7,377 bases of DNA from CAYLJO01 sp964383905 (GTDB lineage: Bacteria; Acidobacteriota; Blastocatellia; Pyrinomonadales; Pyrinomonadaceae), in the NCBI GenBank assembly GCA_964383905.1, contig CAYLJO010000278.1:1-7377 (forward strand), in the 5' to 3' direction. Each line of letters begins with the position of its first letter. Within the stretch, counting starts at the first letter, position 1. Below, piece after piece: positions 1-4,937 of the stretch. The notes beneath the pieces are model-generated. The model was not told the DNA's origin. It was given only the letters and a program-made list of their open reading frames with translations, and made no database searches. The position numbers were made by a program, and so were the translations under genes.

Positions 1-737
1 CCGGCAAAGGTCGAGGTGTTGTCCCATCCCATGTAATTCCACATGGCGGTCGAGAGTCCGATGGCTAGCAATCCCGCGTTACGGTTGCTCGCCAGATCAA
101 GCGCCACCGCCGAAAAGGCCGCGCCCGGCGCGCCTTTCCGCAGCAGGACGGCGGTCACGAGAACGACAAAAGGGATCAATACGGCCCCGGTACTCAAAGC
201 AGCATTGTGCCCGACGGCCCGCGCGCCGCGCCAATTGACGGCGAGCGCGGTGGCGATCACCGCGACGGCGATCAACCAGCGCGCCAGTAGTGTGCCCCAT
301 GAAGTCGGACTGCTCACATTGAATTGAAGCTGCGGGTAGAAATAGGCCAGATAATTGACGAACAGCACCGGGTAGATCGCCGTATCAACGGCGGTGTAGC
401 CGATGGTCCACCAGCCCTCCTGCACACCCCAGAAGTCTCCCAGGGCGTTGCGCACCCAGACATAATAGCCGCCTTCTTCCGGCATCGCGCTCGACAGTTC
501 AGCGACCATCAGCGCAATCGGCATGCTCCACAGCACGGGGACCGATGCGACCAGCACCACCGCCCAGCCTGCGCCCACCGCGCTGACGATGGGCTCGAGG
601 CCGTAAGCCCCACCCGATACAATGAAAAAAATCACGACGATCAGCGGGAGAAGGTTCAGCCGCCGCTCGCGCGGCAACCTGGCGGGTACTTGCGCCGCGG
701 CGTCGAAGTCGGCAGCGTCAGTGACAACCGGTTCCAA
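1..737 (-). CDS. APC-superfamily amino acid/polyamine permease, N-terminal part (3' end off the left edge)
   Basis: Reading the minus strand from 737 to the left edge gives 245 codons without a stop, strongly hydrophobic, with hallmarks of APC-superfamily permeases. After a ~30-residue polar N-terminus comes a first membrane helix (LNLLPLIVVIFFIVSGGAYG) ending in the glycine-rich unwound segment that binds the substrate amino/carboxyl groups in this family. A PEEGGYYVWV loop with FWGVQEGWW follows, and later MWNYMGWDNTSTFAG, which resembles the amino acid/polyamine uptake (LAT/PUT-like) branch. Role: secondary uptake of an amino acid or polyamine across the inner membrane; substrate not predictable. 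No in-frame ATG exists before the first helix. A TTG at 737-735, preceded by AAAGGTGG with 7-nt spacing and an in-frame TAG further upstream, is the likely start. Typical members are about 430-480 aa, so roughly half is present. It is divergently oriented to the pyrophosphatase gene. Confidence 0.88.
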   Translation of the reverse strand, partial: MEPVVTDAADFDAAAQVPARLPRERRLNLLPLIVVIFFIVSGGAYGLEPIVSAVGAGWAVVLVASVPVLWSMPIALMVAELSSAMPEEGGYYVWVRNALGDFWGVQEGWWTIGYTAVDTAIYPVLFVNYLAYFYPQLQFNVSSPTSWGTLLARWLIAVAVIATALAVNWRGARAVGHNAALSTGAVLIPFVVLVTAVLLRKGAPGAAFSAVALDLASNRNAGLLAIGLSTAMWNYMGWDNTSTFA

Positions 738-744
738 CGAGAGA

Positions 745-752
745 CCACCTTT
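745..752 (-). promoter_or_regulatory. Shine-Dalgarno sequence deciding the TTG start of the permease
   Basis: On the minus strand AAAGGTGG lies 7 nt before TTG (737-735). Since no ATG or GTG is available in frame before the first membrane helix, this site is the main reason for calling the TTG start. Confidence 0.55.
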
Positions 753-792
753 CGCCTAACGGTCGGAAGGGGTAGAAGACCAAAGGCGCTGC

Positions 793-798
793 ATCATA
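793..798 (-). promoter_or_regulatory. Possible -10 element for the permease
   Basis: On the minus strand TATGAT (5 of 6 matches to the sigma-70 -10 consensus) lies about 55 nt upstream of the permease start. The -35 region 17 nt further upstream (TAGATG) is poor, so this is only a candidate. Confidence 0.25.
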
Positions 799-872
799 CA
801 ATTTTTTGCGCACAGCATCTATGCCCGATGGGGCTGGCTAAAAAAGGAAAAGCCCGGCTCAGGTAGGCAGGC

Positions 873-902
873 TTCAAGGTGTGCGTGGGTTGCTGCTATA
901 TT
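873..902 (+). promoter_or_regulatory. Possible promoter of the pyrophosphatase gene
   Basis: TATATT at 897-902 matches five of six -10 positions; TTCAAG at 873-878, 18 nt upstream, is a weak -35. This would leave a leader of about 40 nt before the ATG at 951. Assigned by eye only. Confidence 0.3.
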
Positions 903-950
903 CAAATCTTTTGCAGCGGTGTCCCTTACCCTTAATTTAGAAGGAGACGT

Positions 951-1565
951 ATGCCGGTACAATCTTCCGCCACCGCACATCTCTCTCAGTTAGAGGCCTT
1001 CGACGCTGATTCTCGTGAGCTGAACGTGATTATCGAAACGCCGAAGGGGAGCCGGAACAAGTTCAACTACGACGGGAAGCACGGTCTGTTCAAGCTCGGC
1101 GGAGTGTTGCCGGCCGGGGCCATCTTCCCTTTTGATTTCGGGTACATCCCGTCCACTCTCGGCGACGATAATGATCCGCTCGACGTGCTGGTGCTGATGG
1201 ACGAGCCGGCCTTTACCGGCTGCCTTGTTCCTTCCCGCCTGATCGGCGTAATTGAAGCGGAGCAGACGGAGCGGGACGGCCAGACCACGCGCAACGACAG
1301 GCTGATCGCGTTGGCCGCCGACTCATCGAGCCACCGCGGCATCCGCTCGCTCAAAGATTTAGATCGCAATCTGGTTGACGAGATCGAATATTTCTTCGTT
1401 TCCTACAACACCATCAAGGGGAAGCGTTTCAAGCCGATCGGGCGCTTCGGACCCGACCGCGCCGAAGAATTGATCGGGGAGGGGGTGAAACGTTTCCGCC
1501 GGAAAAACGGACGCGCCGCAAAATCTAAAAAGGCCGGCCGGCGAAAGCGAAGAAGCGCTGAATAG
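951..1565 (+). CDS. ppa: Inorganic pyrophosphatase, family I (divergent active site)
   Basis: Product of 204 aa that should hydrolyse cytosolic pyrophosphate to two phosphates with Mg2+, pulling biosynthetic reactions forward. Seen: IETPKGSRNK near residue 28, FPFDFGYIPSTL at 59-70, and the family signature DDNDPLDVLVL at 72-82 carrying the three metal-binding aspartates (D73, D75, D78). FFVSYN at 148-153 and KGKRFK at 156-161 match the C-terminal part of the fold. Compared by eye with E. coli PPase, several other active-site positions are changed: E31 to N39, R43 to G51, Y51 and Y55 to Phe, K104 to R117, K142 to N153. An insertion lies near residues 105-114. The last 20 residues are a strongly basic tail. 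The start is firm: AGAAGGAGA sits just upstream of ATG. It is transcribed alone, convergent with the TPR gene. Catalysis is likely but unproven given the substitutions. Confidence 0.9.
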   Translation: MPVQSSATAHLSQLEAFDADSRELNVIIETPKGSRNKFNYDGKHGLFKLGGVLPAGAIFPFDFGYIPSTLGDDNDPLDVLVLMDEPAFTGCLVPSRLIGVIEAEQTERDGQTTRNDRLIALAADSSSHRGIRSLKDLDRNLVDEIEYFFVSYNTIKGKRFKPIGRFGPDRAEELIGEGVKRFRRKNGRAAKSKKAGRRKRRSAE

Positions 1566-1619
1566 ACGTTAATCTTCCCCAAGCTGCGAGGGAACCGTTG
1601 CCCCCATGCTGGTTACACA

Positions 1620-1636
1620 GGTGATTATTAATCACC
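1620..1636. terminator. Hairpin between the convergent pyrophosphatase and TPR genes (weak terminator candidate)
   Basis: GGTGATT and AATCACC form a perfect 7-bp inverted repeat around a 3-nt loop, inside the 103-base gap between two converging genes. Location suits a shared terminator, but neither side has a T-run and the stem is AT-containing, so termination efficiency is doubtful. Confidence 0.3.
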
Positions 1637-1668
1637 CATCGTCCCGCCTTGAAAGCTCACCGGTTGAC

Positions 1669-3195
1669 TCATTTGTTGATCTGGTTATAAAGCTGCGCGG
1701 CATAATTAGACTTGAGGGCCAGCAGTATTCTGTACTGTTCCATCGCCGCGCTACGATTTCCGAGCGAAACGTATGCGTTACCCAGATTGTAATGGGCCAG
1801 GGCGAAACCCTTGCTGAGGCGGATCGCCTGTTTGTAAGATTCGATCGCTTCCGCAGACCGGCCCTGCCTGTAATATGCGTAGCCAAGTTCATTATACGCT
1901 TCGGCGTATTCCGGTTTGAGGCGGATCGCCTGCGTGAGCGGCCCGATCGCTTCCGCGGACCGGCCCAGTTCGTTATACAGCCAGCCCAGACTGTTCAGGG
2001 CTATCGCATTGCCCGGCTTATAACGAAGCCCCTGCTTGTAAGCCTCAACCGCCTTCGCATACTCCTTGGTGTCGTGATAATAGGTATCCCCCAGCCCGTA
2101 GTAGGCCAACGCGTAATCGGGTTTGAGGCGGACCGCGCTGTTGTAGACGTCTAACGCGTCGGCAGGACGGTTCAGCCGGCGGTACGCGTAGCCCAGATCG
2201 TTATAAGCCTCCGCGTAATCGGGTTTCACGCGGATCGCCTGTTTGAGCGACTCGACCGCCTCCGCATACTGCTTCAGCTCATTATATGACCAGCCCAGAT
2301 TGTAGTATGCCGTGGCATTATCAGGCGAGAACTGAAGCCCCTGCCTGTACTCCTCAATCGCGTCCTGGTACTGGTTGGTGTTGTAAAAGTAGGTGTCGGC
2401 GAGGCCGAAGTGGGCCGTCGCATTGTCCGGCTTGAGGCGGAGCGAGCGTTTGTAAGCATCGACCGCTTCCGTATAGCGTCCCAGTTTTCGATAAGCGTAG
2501 CCGAGTTCATTATAGGCCTCCGGGTACTCAGGTTTAATGCGCAGTGCCTGCTTGAGCGGATCGATCGCCGACGCGAACTGGTTCCTTTCATTAGAGACCC
2601 AACCGATCTCGTAGTAAGGGCCGGCGTAATCGGGTTTCACGCGGAGCGCCCGCTTGTATGCTGCCACCGCTTCGTCGTAGCGCTTTAAGTTGCGGTAGGC
2701 GAAGCCGAGCTCGTTGTGCGCCTCGGCAAATTCGGGGTCAAACCGGATCGCCTGCTGGAGGGGCTCGACGGCCTGCGCGTATTCCTCCATCTCGTTATAC
2801 AACCAGCCCAGGCGGTACTGCGCCTCTGCGTAGTCCGGCTTGAGACGAATCGCCTTCTTGTAAGCCTCAATCGCTTCCGCATAATGCTTTGAATTGAGGT
2901 AGGCCTCGCCCTGCTTGGCATAAGATTCTGCGCTCCCCGACGGTTTCCCGGCAGTATTCGAGGGCCTCGACCTGCGCGCGACCGGCCGGATTGAAGTTCT
3001 CGTAGAGCGTGTGGCGGTCGAGCGTCTGAACGTCACGGGTCCGCCCAAAACATCTGCCGCCGCAGGGCTCGAGTTGTCATGCGATCCCCCGCCCGCGCTG
3101 CTATCTTGCGCCGCCGCCATGTGGGCCCCTCCCGAAGCTAACATCATGACGAAGGCCACGGTCATCACAGGAAGAGAGAGAAGAGATTTAAACAT
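1669..3195 (-). CDS. Exported tetratricopeptide-repeat protein (12 TPRs)
   Basis: A 508-aa protein. Residues 1-30 form a signal peptide (basic start, hydrophobic core, AHMAAAQ before the likely cleavage point), so export to the periplasm or cell envelope is expected. Residues 31-87 are a Ser/Arg/Pro-rich, probably disordered linker. Residues 88-497 are twelve contiguous TPRs with the usual hallmarks (W/Y at 4, G8, A20, P32 of each 34-residue unit), leaving an 11-residue tail. No catalytic domain is present, so it is presumably a scaffold for protein-protein contacts; partners unknown. Repeats 4-12 fall into three triads, GW-type, GYAY-type, then DTY-type in repeats 6 and 9, which have 35 residues. 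This points to growth by duplication of three-TPR blocks. Start ATG is preceded by GAGG at 10-nt spacing. It is a single gene, convergent with the pyrophosphatase gene. Confidence 0.93.
   Translation of the reverse strand: MFKSLLSLPVMTVAFVMMLASGGAHMAAAQDSSAGGGSHDNSSPAAADVLGGPVTFRRSTATRSTRTSIRPVARRSRPSNTAGKPSGSAESYAKQGEAYLNSKHYAEAIEAYKKAIRLKPDYAEAQYRLGWLYNEMEEYAQAVEPLQQAIRFDPEFAEAHNELGFAYRNLKRYDEAVAAYKRALRVKPDYAGPYYEIGWVSNERNQFASAIDPLKQALRIKPEYPEAYNELGYAYRKLGRYTEAVDAYKRSLRLKPDNATAHFGLADTYFYNTNQYQDAIEEYRQGLQFSPDNATAYYNLGWSYNELKQYAEAVESLKQAIRVKPDYAEAYNDLGYAYRRLNRPADALDVYNSAVRLKPDYALAYYGLGDTYYHDTKEYAKAVEAYKQGLRYKPGNAIALNSLGWLYNELGRSAEAIGPLTQAIRLKPEYAEAYNELGYAYYRQGRSAEAIESYKQAIRLSKGFALAHYNLGNAYVSLGNRSAAMEQYRILLALKSNYAAQLYNQINK
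1705..2628 (-). repeat. Three-fold tandem super-repeat (about 306-309 nt) inside the TPR gene
   Basis: Blocks 2320-2628, 2011-2319 and 1705-2010 (minus strand order) each encode three TPRs: one with a GW..NE helix, one with GYAY, and a third. The third is 35 residues long with a DTY motif and QGL in the first two blocks, and 34 residues in the last. Corresponding TPRs of different blocks resemble each other more than neighbours within a block. The pattern was read from the translation. Confidence 0.75.
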
Positions 3196-3244
3196 TGTCT
3201 TTATACCTCACTTGGGCGGAGTCAAGCGTCTGCCGGGTGGATAA

Positions 3245-3273
3245 GATCTAATGACCCGGGATCGCAAGTTCAA
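3245..3273 (-). promoter_or_regulatory. Possible promoter of the TPR gene
   Basis: On the minus strand TTGAAC (3273-3268) and TAGATC (3250-3245) are separated by 17 nt and lie about 50 nt upstream of the TPR start. The -35 is fair (TTGA matched), the -10 is poor (3 of 6). Confidence 0.28.
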
Positions 3274-3668
3274 GGCGAACGGCGATGGATTGTTTGTGCG
3301 AAGAAGAGCAAACGGGTCAAGTCATGTTCCAACGCTGCCACCGGTTGCCCTGATGCCCTCCCAGGATAATTGAGTTACAGCGAAGCGGCCGACGCCTGTA
3401 AGTATATAGCGGATTCTAAGGCGGTGTGAAGCTAATTGCGGTCGGAAGAGATTGACGCCTGCCACGCATATTTGTCCGCGTGGGCTTTATCGCTGCTCAT
3501 CTTTGCTGCCGTAACGATGCAGGCCCTGTCCAACCTTTGAAGAAGCGCGCAGCCCGGCCCACATTTCAGACCACACCAATACGGTAAGAAGATATCAGGG
3601 GTCCAGGAAATTGAACCTTCTTGGCCACAGCCCTCTCGGTCTAATGAGACAGCCTGCTTATAGCGGCA

Positions 3669-3694
3669 CGCCCGAATCAGACGTGCTTCGGGCG
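3669..3694. promoter_or_regulatory. 8-bp GC-rich hairpin overlapped by an alternative 5-bp stem
   Basis: CGCCCGAA (3669-3676) pairs perfectly with TTCGGGCG (3687-3694). A competing GCACG (3666-3670) with CGTGC (3682-3686) uses part of the first arm and its loop. No T-run follows, so it is not a standard terminator. Role unknown. Confidence 0.35.
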
Positions 3695-3732
3695 TTAAAG
3701 CAACGCACTGCGGCGCACAAAGGGTTGCCCGG

Positions 3733-3761
3733 TTGACACTCTTTTAGATGTACGGTAAGTT
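3733..3761 (+). promoter_or_regulatory. Candidate sigma-70 promoter for tRNA-Glu
   Basis: A perfect -35 box TTGACA (3733-3738) is followed after 17 nt by TAAGTT (3756-3761), a -10 keeping the important T1, A2 and T6. Predicted transcription would start near 3768, about 95 nt before the mature tRNA 5' end, a leader that RNase P would remove. Confidence 0.45.
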
Positions 3762-3864
3762 GTGTTAACGTCATCAATCGAAAAGGCATACGGGAAGTGA
3801 GTGGGCCCGCACGAGTGCCGGATCGCTCTCACAGTATTAAGTCGCTCTGGTGACGGCAGGTCAT

Positions 3865-3940
3865 GTCCCGTTCGTCTAGAGGCCTAGGACATCGCCCTTT
3901 CACGGCGGCAACACGGGTTCGAATCCCGTACGGGACGCCA
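3865..3940 (+). tRNA. tRNA-Glu(UUC), CCA encoded
   Basis: Full cloverleaf by eye. Acceptor stem GTCCCGT (3865-3871) pairs with ACGGGAC (3930-3936). The D arm is 3874-3890. The anticodon arm is TCGCC (3892-3896), loop CTTTCAC with anticodon TTC at 3899-3901, and GGCGG (3904-3908). The T arm ACGGG-TTCGAAT-CCCGT spans 3913-3929. Discriminator G3937 is followed by CCA. It decodes GAA/GAG as glutamate. A terminator follows directly, so it appears to be a single-gene unit, and a partial degenerate copy lies about 160 bases downstream. Confidence 0.97.
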
Positions 3941-3959
3941 TTCGGAGTCAATCAGTTAC

Positions 3960-3988
3960 AGCCGCCGCAAAGGCGGCTATTTCCGTTT
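3960..3988 (+). terminator. Rho-independent terminator of tRNA-Glu
   Basis: AGCCGCC (3960-3966) and GGCGGCT (3972-3978) form a perfect 7-bp GC-rich stem around GCAAA, followed by the T-rich ATTTCCGTTT, 20 nt after the tRNA CCA. Confidence 0.85.
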
Positions 3989-4012
3989 ATGGACACTTTC
4001 GAGAACACATTC

Positions 4013-4025
4013 ACGCTTAAAGCGT
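4013..4025. promoter_or_regulatory. Short palindrome upstream of the SWIM gene
   Basis: ACGCTT-A-AAGCGT is a perfect 6-bp inverted repeat with a single central base, abutting the left arm of the larger inverted repeat at 4026. The geometry resembles a dimeric regulator half-site pair better than an RNA hairpin (1-nt loop). No regulator is assigned. Confidence 0.3.
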
Positions 4026-4100
4026 CTTCGGTGTGTCGGATTCAAAGAACTATTTTCGCTCTGGCGGCGGCAACACGGGTTCGAGTCACACCGAAGGGAG
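4026..4100 (+). promoter_or_regulatory. Leader inverted repeat running into the SWIM-gene Shine-Dalgarno
   Basis: CTTCGGTGTG (4026-4035) is perfectly complementary to CACACCGAAG (4087-4096), with 51 nt between. The right arm ends within the ribosome-binding sequence GAAGGGAG (4093-4100) that serves the ATG at 4110. If the transcript includes both arms, the stem (extendable by a U-G pair) would partly cover the site. The loop is the tRNA-Glu-derived segment. Regulation is inference. Confidence 0.45.
4056..4087 (+). pseudogene. Degenerate tRNA-Glu fragment (anticodon arm through T loop)
   Basis: Positions 4065-4084 repeat 3903-3922 of the intact tRNA-Glu exactly (20 of 20), and TC follows after one mismatch. 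Upstream, TCGCTCT at 4056-4062 matches the anticodon stem and loop start TCGCCCT with one change; two bases of the anticodon loop are missing, including part of the anticodon. Acceptor and D arms are not recognisable and the T stem no longer pairs, so it cannot be a working tRNA. Confidence 0.7.
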
Positions 4101-4109
4101 CAACGTGCA

Positions 4110-4394
4110 ATGCTGAATCTAAAACAAGACAAGATGGAGCAGATCATCCAACAGGCGTTCGACAGAGCGAGCGGCAACCGACGCTGGGAAACCGCGATAG
4201 TCAAAGCTAAGCGGATGATTGAAGAGAATCCGTACATGACGTTCGACGACGAGACGCTGCTGGTTCTGAGCGAATCCAACGAGATTTACGAAGCGAACGG
4301 AGCCTGCCAGTGCAAGGCGTATCGCAGCAACCAACCCTGCAAACACCGAGCCGCACCGAGACTACTTAAGCGCTACTTTGAAACGGCGCACTAA
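4110..4394 (+). CDS. Small SWIM-type zinc-finger protein
   Basis: A 94-aa protein with a helical, charged N-terminal half (residues 1-40) and a C-terminal SWIM-like finger: C66-x-C68, eight residues, C77-x-H79 (ACQCKAYRSNQPCKHRAAP), preceded by YEANG. The CxCxnCxH spacing fits the SWIM zinc finger, a zinc-binding fold used for DNA or protein contact in MuDR-type transposases, bacterial SWI2/SNF2 ATPases and many tiny stand-alone proteins. Here no second domain is present, so the biochemical role is unknown; nucleic-acid binding is a reasonable inference. The start at 4110 has GAAGGGAG 9 nt upstream. Local base composition is visibly less GC-rich than the flanking genes. It lies just downstream of tRNA-Glu and a tRNA relic, a typical place for acquired DNA, and is followed after 79 bases by another small gene on the same strand. 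Confidence 0.75.
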   Translation: MLNLKQDKMEQIIQQAFDRASGNRRWETAIVKAKRMIEENPYMTFDDETLLVLSESNEIYEANGACQCKAYRSNQPCKHRAAPRLLKRYFETAH

Positions 4395-4402
4395 AAGCGA
4401 AT

Positions 4403-4440
4403 GGGACAAGAGAGCATTTCGCCTTTTGCTCTCTCGTCCC
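4403..4440 (+). promoter_or_regulatory. Strong intercistronic hairpin
   Basis: GGGACAAGAGAGCA (4403-4416) pairs with TGCTCTCTCGTCCC (4427-4440): 13 of 14 positions, a single A-C mismatch at 4408/4435, loop of 10 nt. It begins 9 bases after the SWIM stop codon. No T-run follows, so a classic intrinsic terminator is unlikely; an mRNA 3'-end stabiliser or processing site between the two small genes is more plausible. Confidence 0.6.
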
Positions 4441-4473
4441 GCACACCACCCACTTCATTTGGAAAGGAGTAAA

Positions 4474-4734
4474 ATGATGTACACAAATACTACTACAAAG
4501 CAGTCACTGGCGGAAGCCGGCGACGAGATGCTTTCGCTCAGAGCCGAAGATTTGATGATTTGTCTCGGTGATCTGGCGCGGATCAAGCGCCTTGCCATGC
4601 GGGATGACTCGCTTGATTTTATGGATGAAGTTTGGAGGCTGGCTGACGCCGTCCAAACCAAGCTCAAACGGCGACTTGAGGTAACTCACCTACGTGGTAA
4701 AAAAGGAACTTGCAGACAGGAGAGCAGCGGCTAA
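4474..4734 (+). CDS. Hypothetical 86-aa helical protein
   Basis: Start chosen at ATG 4474 because GGAAAGGAG (4461-4469) lies 4 nt upstream. The same frame is open further upstream (an ATG at 4378), but that part overlaps the SWIM gene end and the hairpin, so it is unlikely to be translated. The product (MMYTNTTTKQSLAEAGDEML...) is polar and predicted by eye to be mostly helical, with amphipathic stretches around residues 22-72 rich in Asp, Arg, Leu and Lys and a basic Gly/Lys/Arg tail. There is no signal peptide, membrane segment or motif I recognise. Its position behind the SWIM gene, same strand, suggests co-transcription if the intervening hairpin does not terminate. Function unknown. Confidence 0.6.
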   Translation: MMYTNTTTKQSLAEAGDEMLSLRAEDLMICLGDLARIKRLAMRDDSLDFMDEVWRLADAVQTKLKRRLEVTHLRGKKGTCRQESSG

Positions 4735-4836
4735 GCTTGGCAGTATAGGCTAGCTCGCACGCATTTGACGCCTGACAGCACTTCGGCTGGCAATCCATAT
4801 TTCGGCATGGGATGTCTGAGGTGGTCCTGGTCATCA

Positions 4837-4852
4837 CCTGCCTCTTGGCAGG
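4837..4852. repeat. Short perfect hairpin upstream of the REC-PilZ gene
   Basis: CCTGCC (4837-4842) pairs with GGCAGG (4847-4852) around a TCTT loop. It is not followed by a T-run. It lies in the 203-base gap before the response regulator, where no clear promoter was found. Confidence 0.3.
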
Positions 4853-4937
4853 CATGATGATCCTTGAGGGCCTCAGTCTGCAATCGATCCCCATCCTATT
4901 CATTCTTTAGCTCAATCCATAGTGAGGCATTCTGCGG

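Larger units (their letters stand above)
3196..3864. other. 669-base stretch without a credible gene
   Basis: No reading frame here has a convincing ribosome-binding site or recognisable product. It contains the upstream region of the TPR gene (3196-3275), a 6-bp hairpin CCACGC/GCGTGG (3462-3467 with 3478-3483), an 8-bp perfect hairpin CGCCCGAA/TTCGGGCG (3669-3676 with 3687-3694), and a plausible tRNA promoter at 3733-3761. A short hydrophobic frame ending at 3540 may be chance or a gene relic. No known structured RNA was recognised. Confidence 0.6.

Noticed and set aside
324..866. 180-aa plus-strand open frame
   Set aside because: It lies antisense to the permease, whose minus-strand translation has clear APC motifs. 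The plus frame gives a His/Arg-rich product without domain features or a ribosome-binding site.
1606..2154. 182-aa plus-strand frame opposite the TPR gene
   Set aside because: Its periodic composition comes from the complement of the TPR repeats. The TPR reading on the minus strand is unambiguous.
3436..3540. 34-codon hydrophobic frame (TTG start) in the gene-free stretch
   Set aside because: Two stops lie just upstream, no ribosome-binding site is visible, and it is too short to separate from chance. It may be a fragment of a lost gene.
4026..4100. Whole 4026-4100 segment as a second working tRNA
   Set aside because: Only the anticodon-arm to T-loop part matches tRNA-Glu. The T stem does not pair, the anticodon loop is short by two bases, and the long outer stem does not fit acceptor geometry.
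3863..4210. 115-aa open frame starting at the tRNA
   Set aside because: It runs through tRNA-Glu and its terminator and overlaps the SWIM gene in another frame. It has no ribosome-binding site.
4378..4473. N-terminal extension of the 86-aa hypothetical protein to ATG 4378
   Set aside because: It would overlap the SWIM gene and be translated through the strong hairpin, whereas a clear GGAAAGGAG sits right before ATG 4474.
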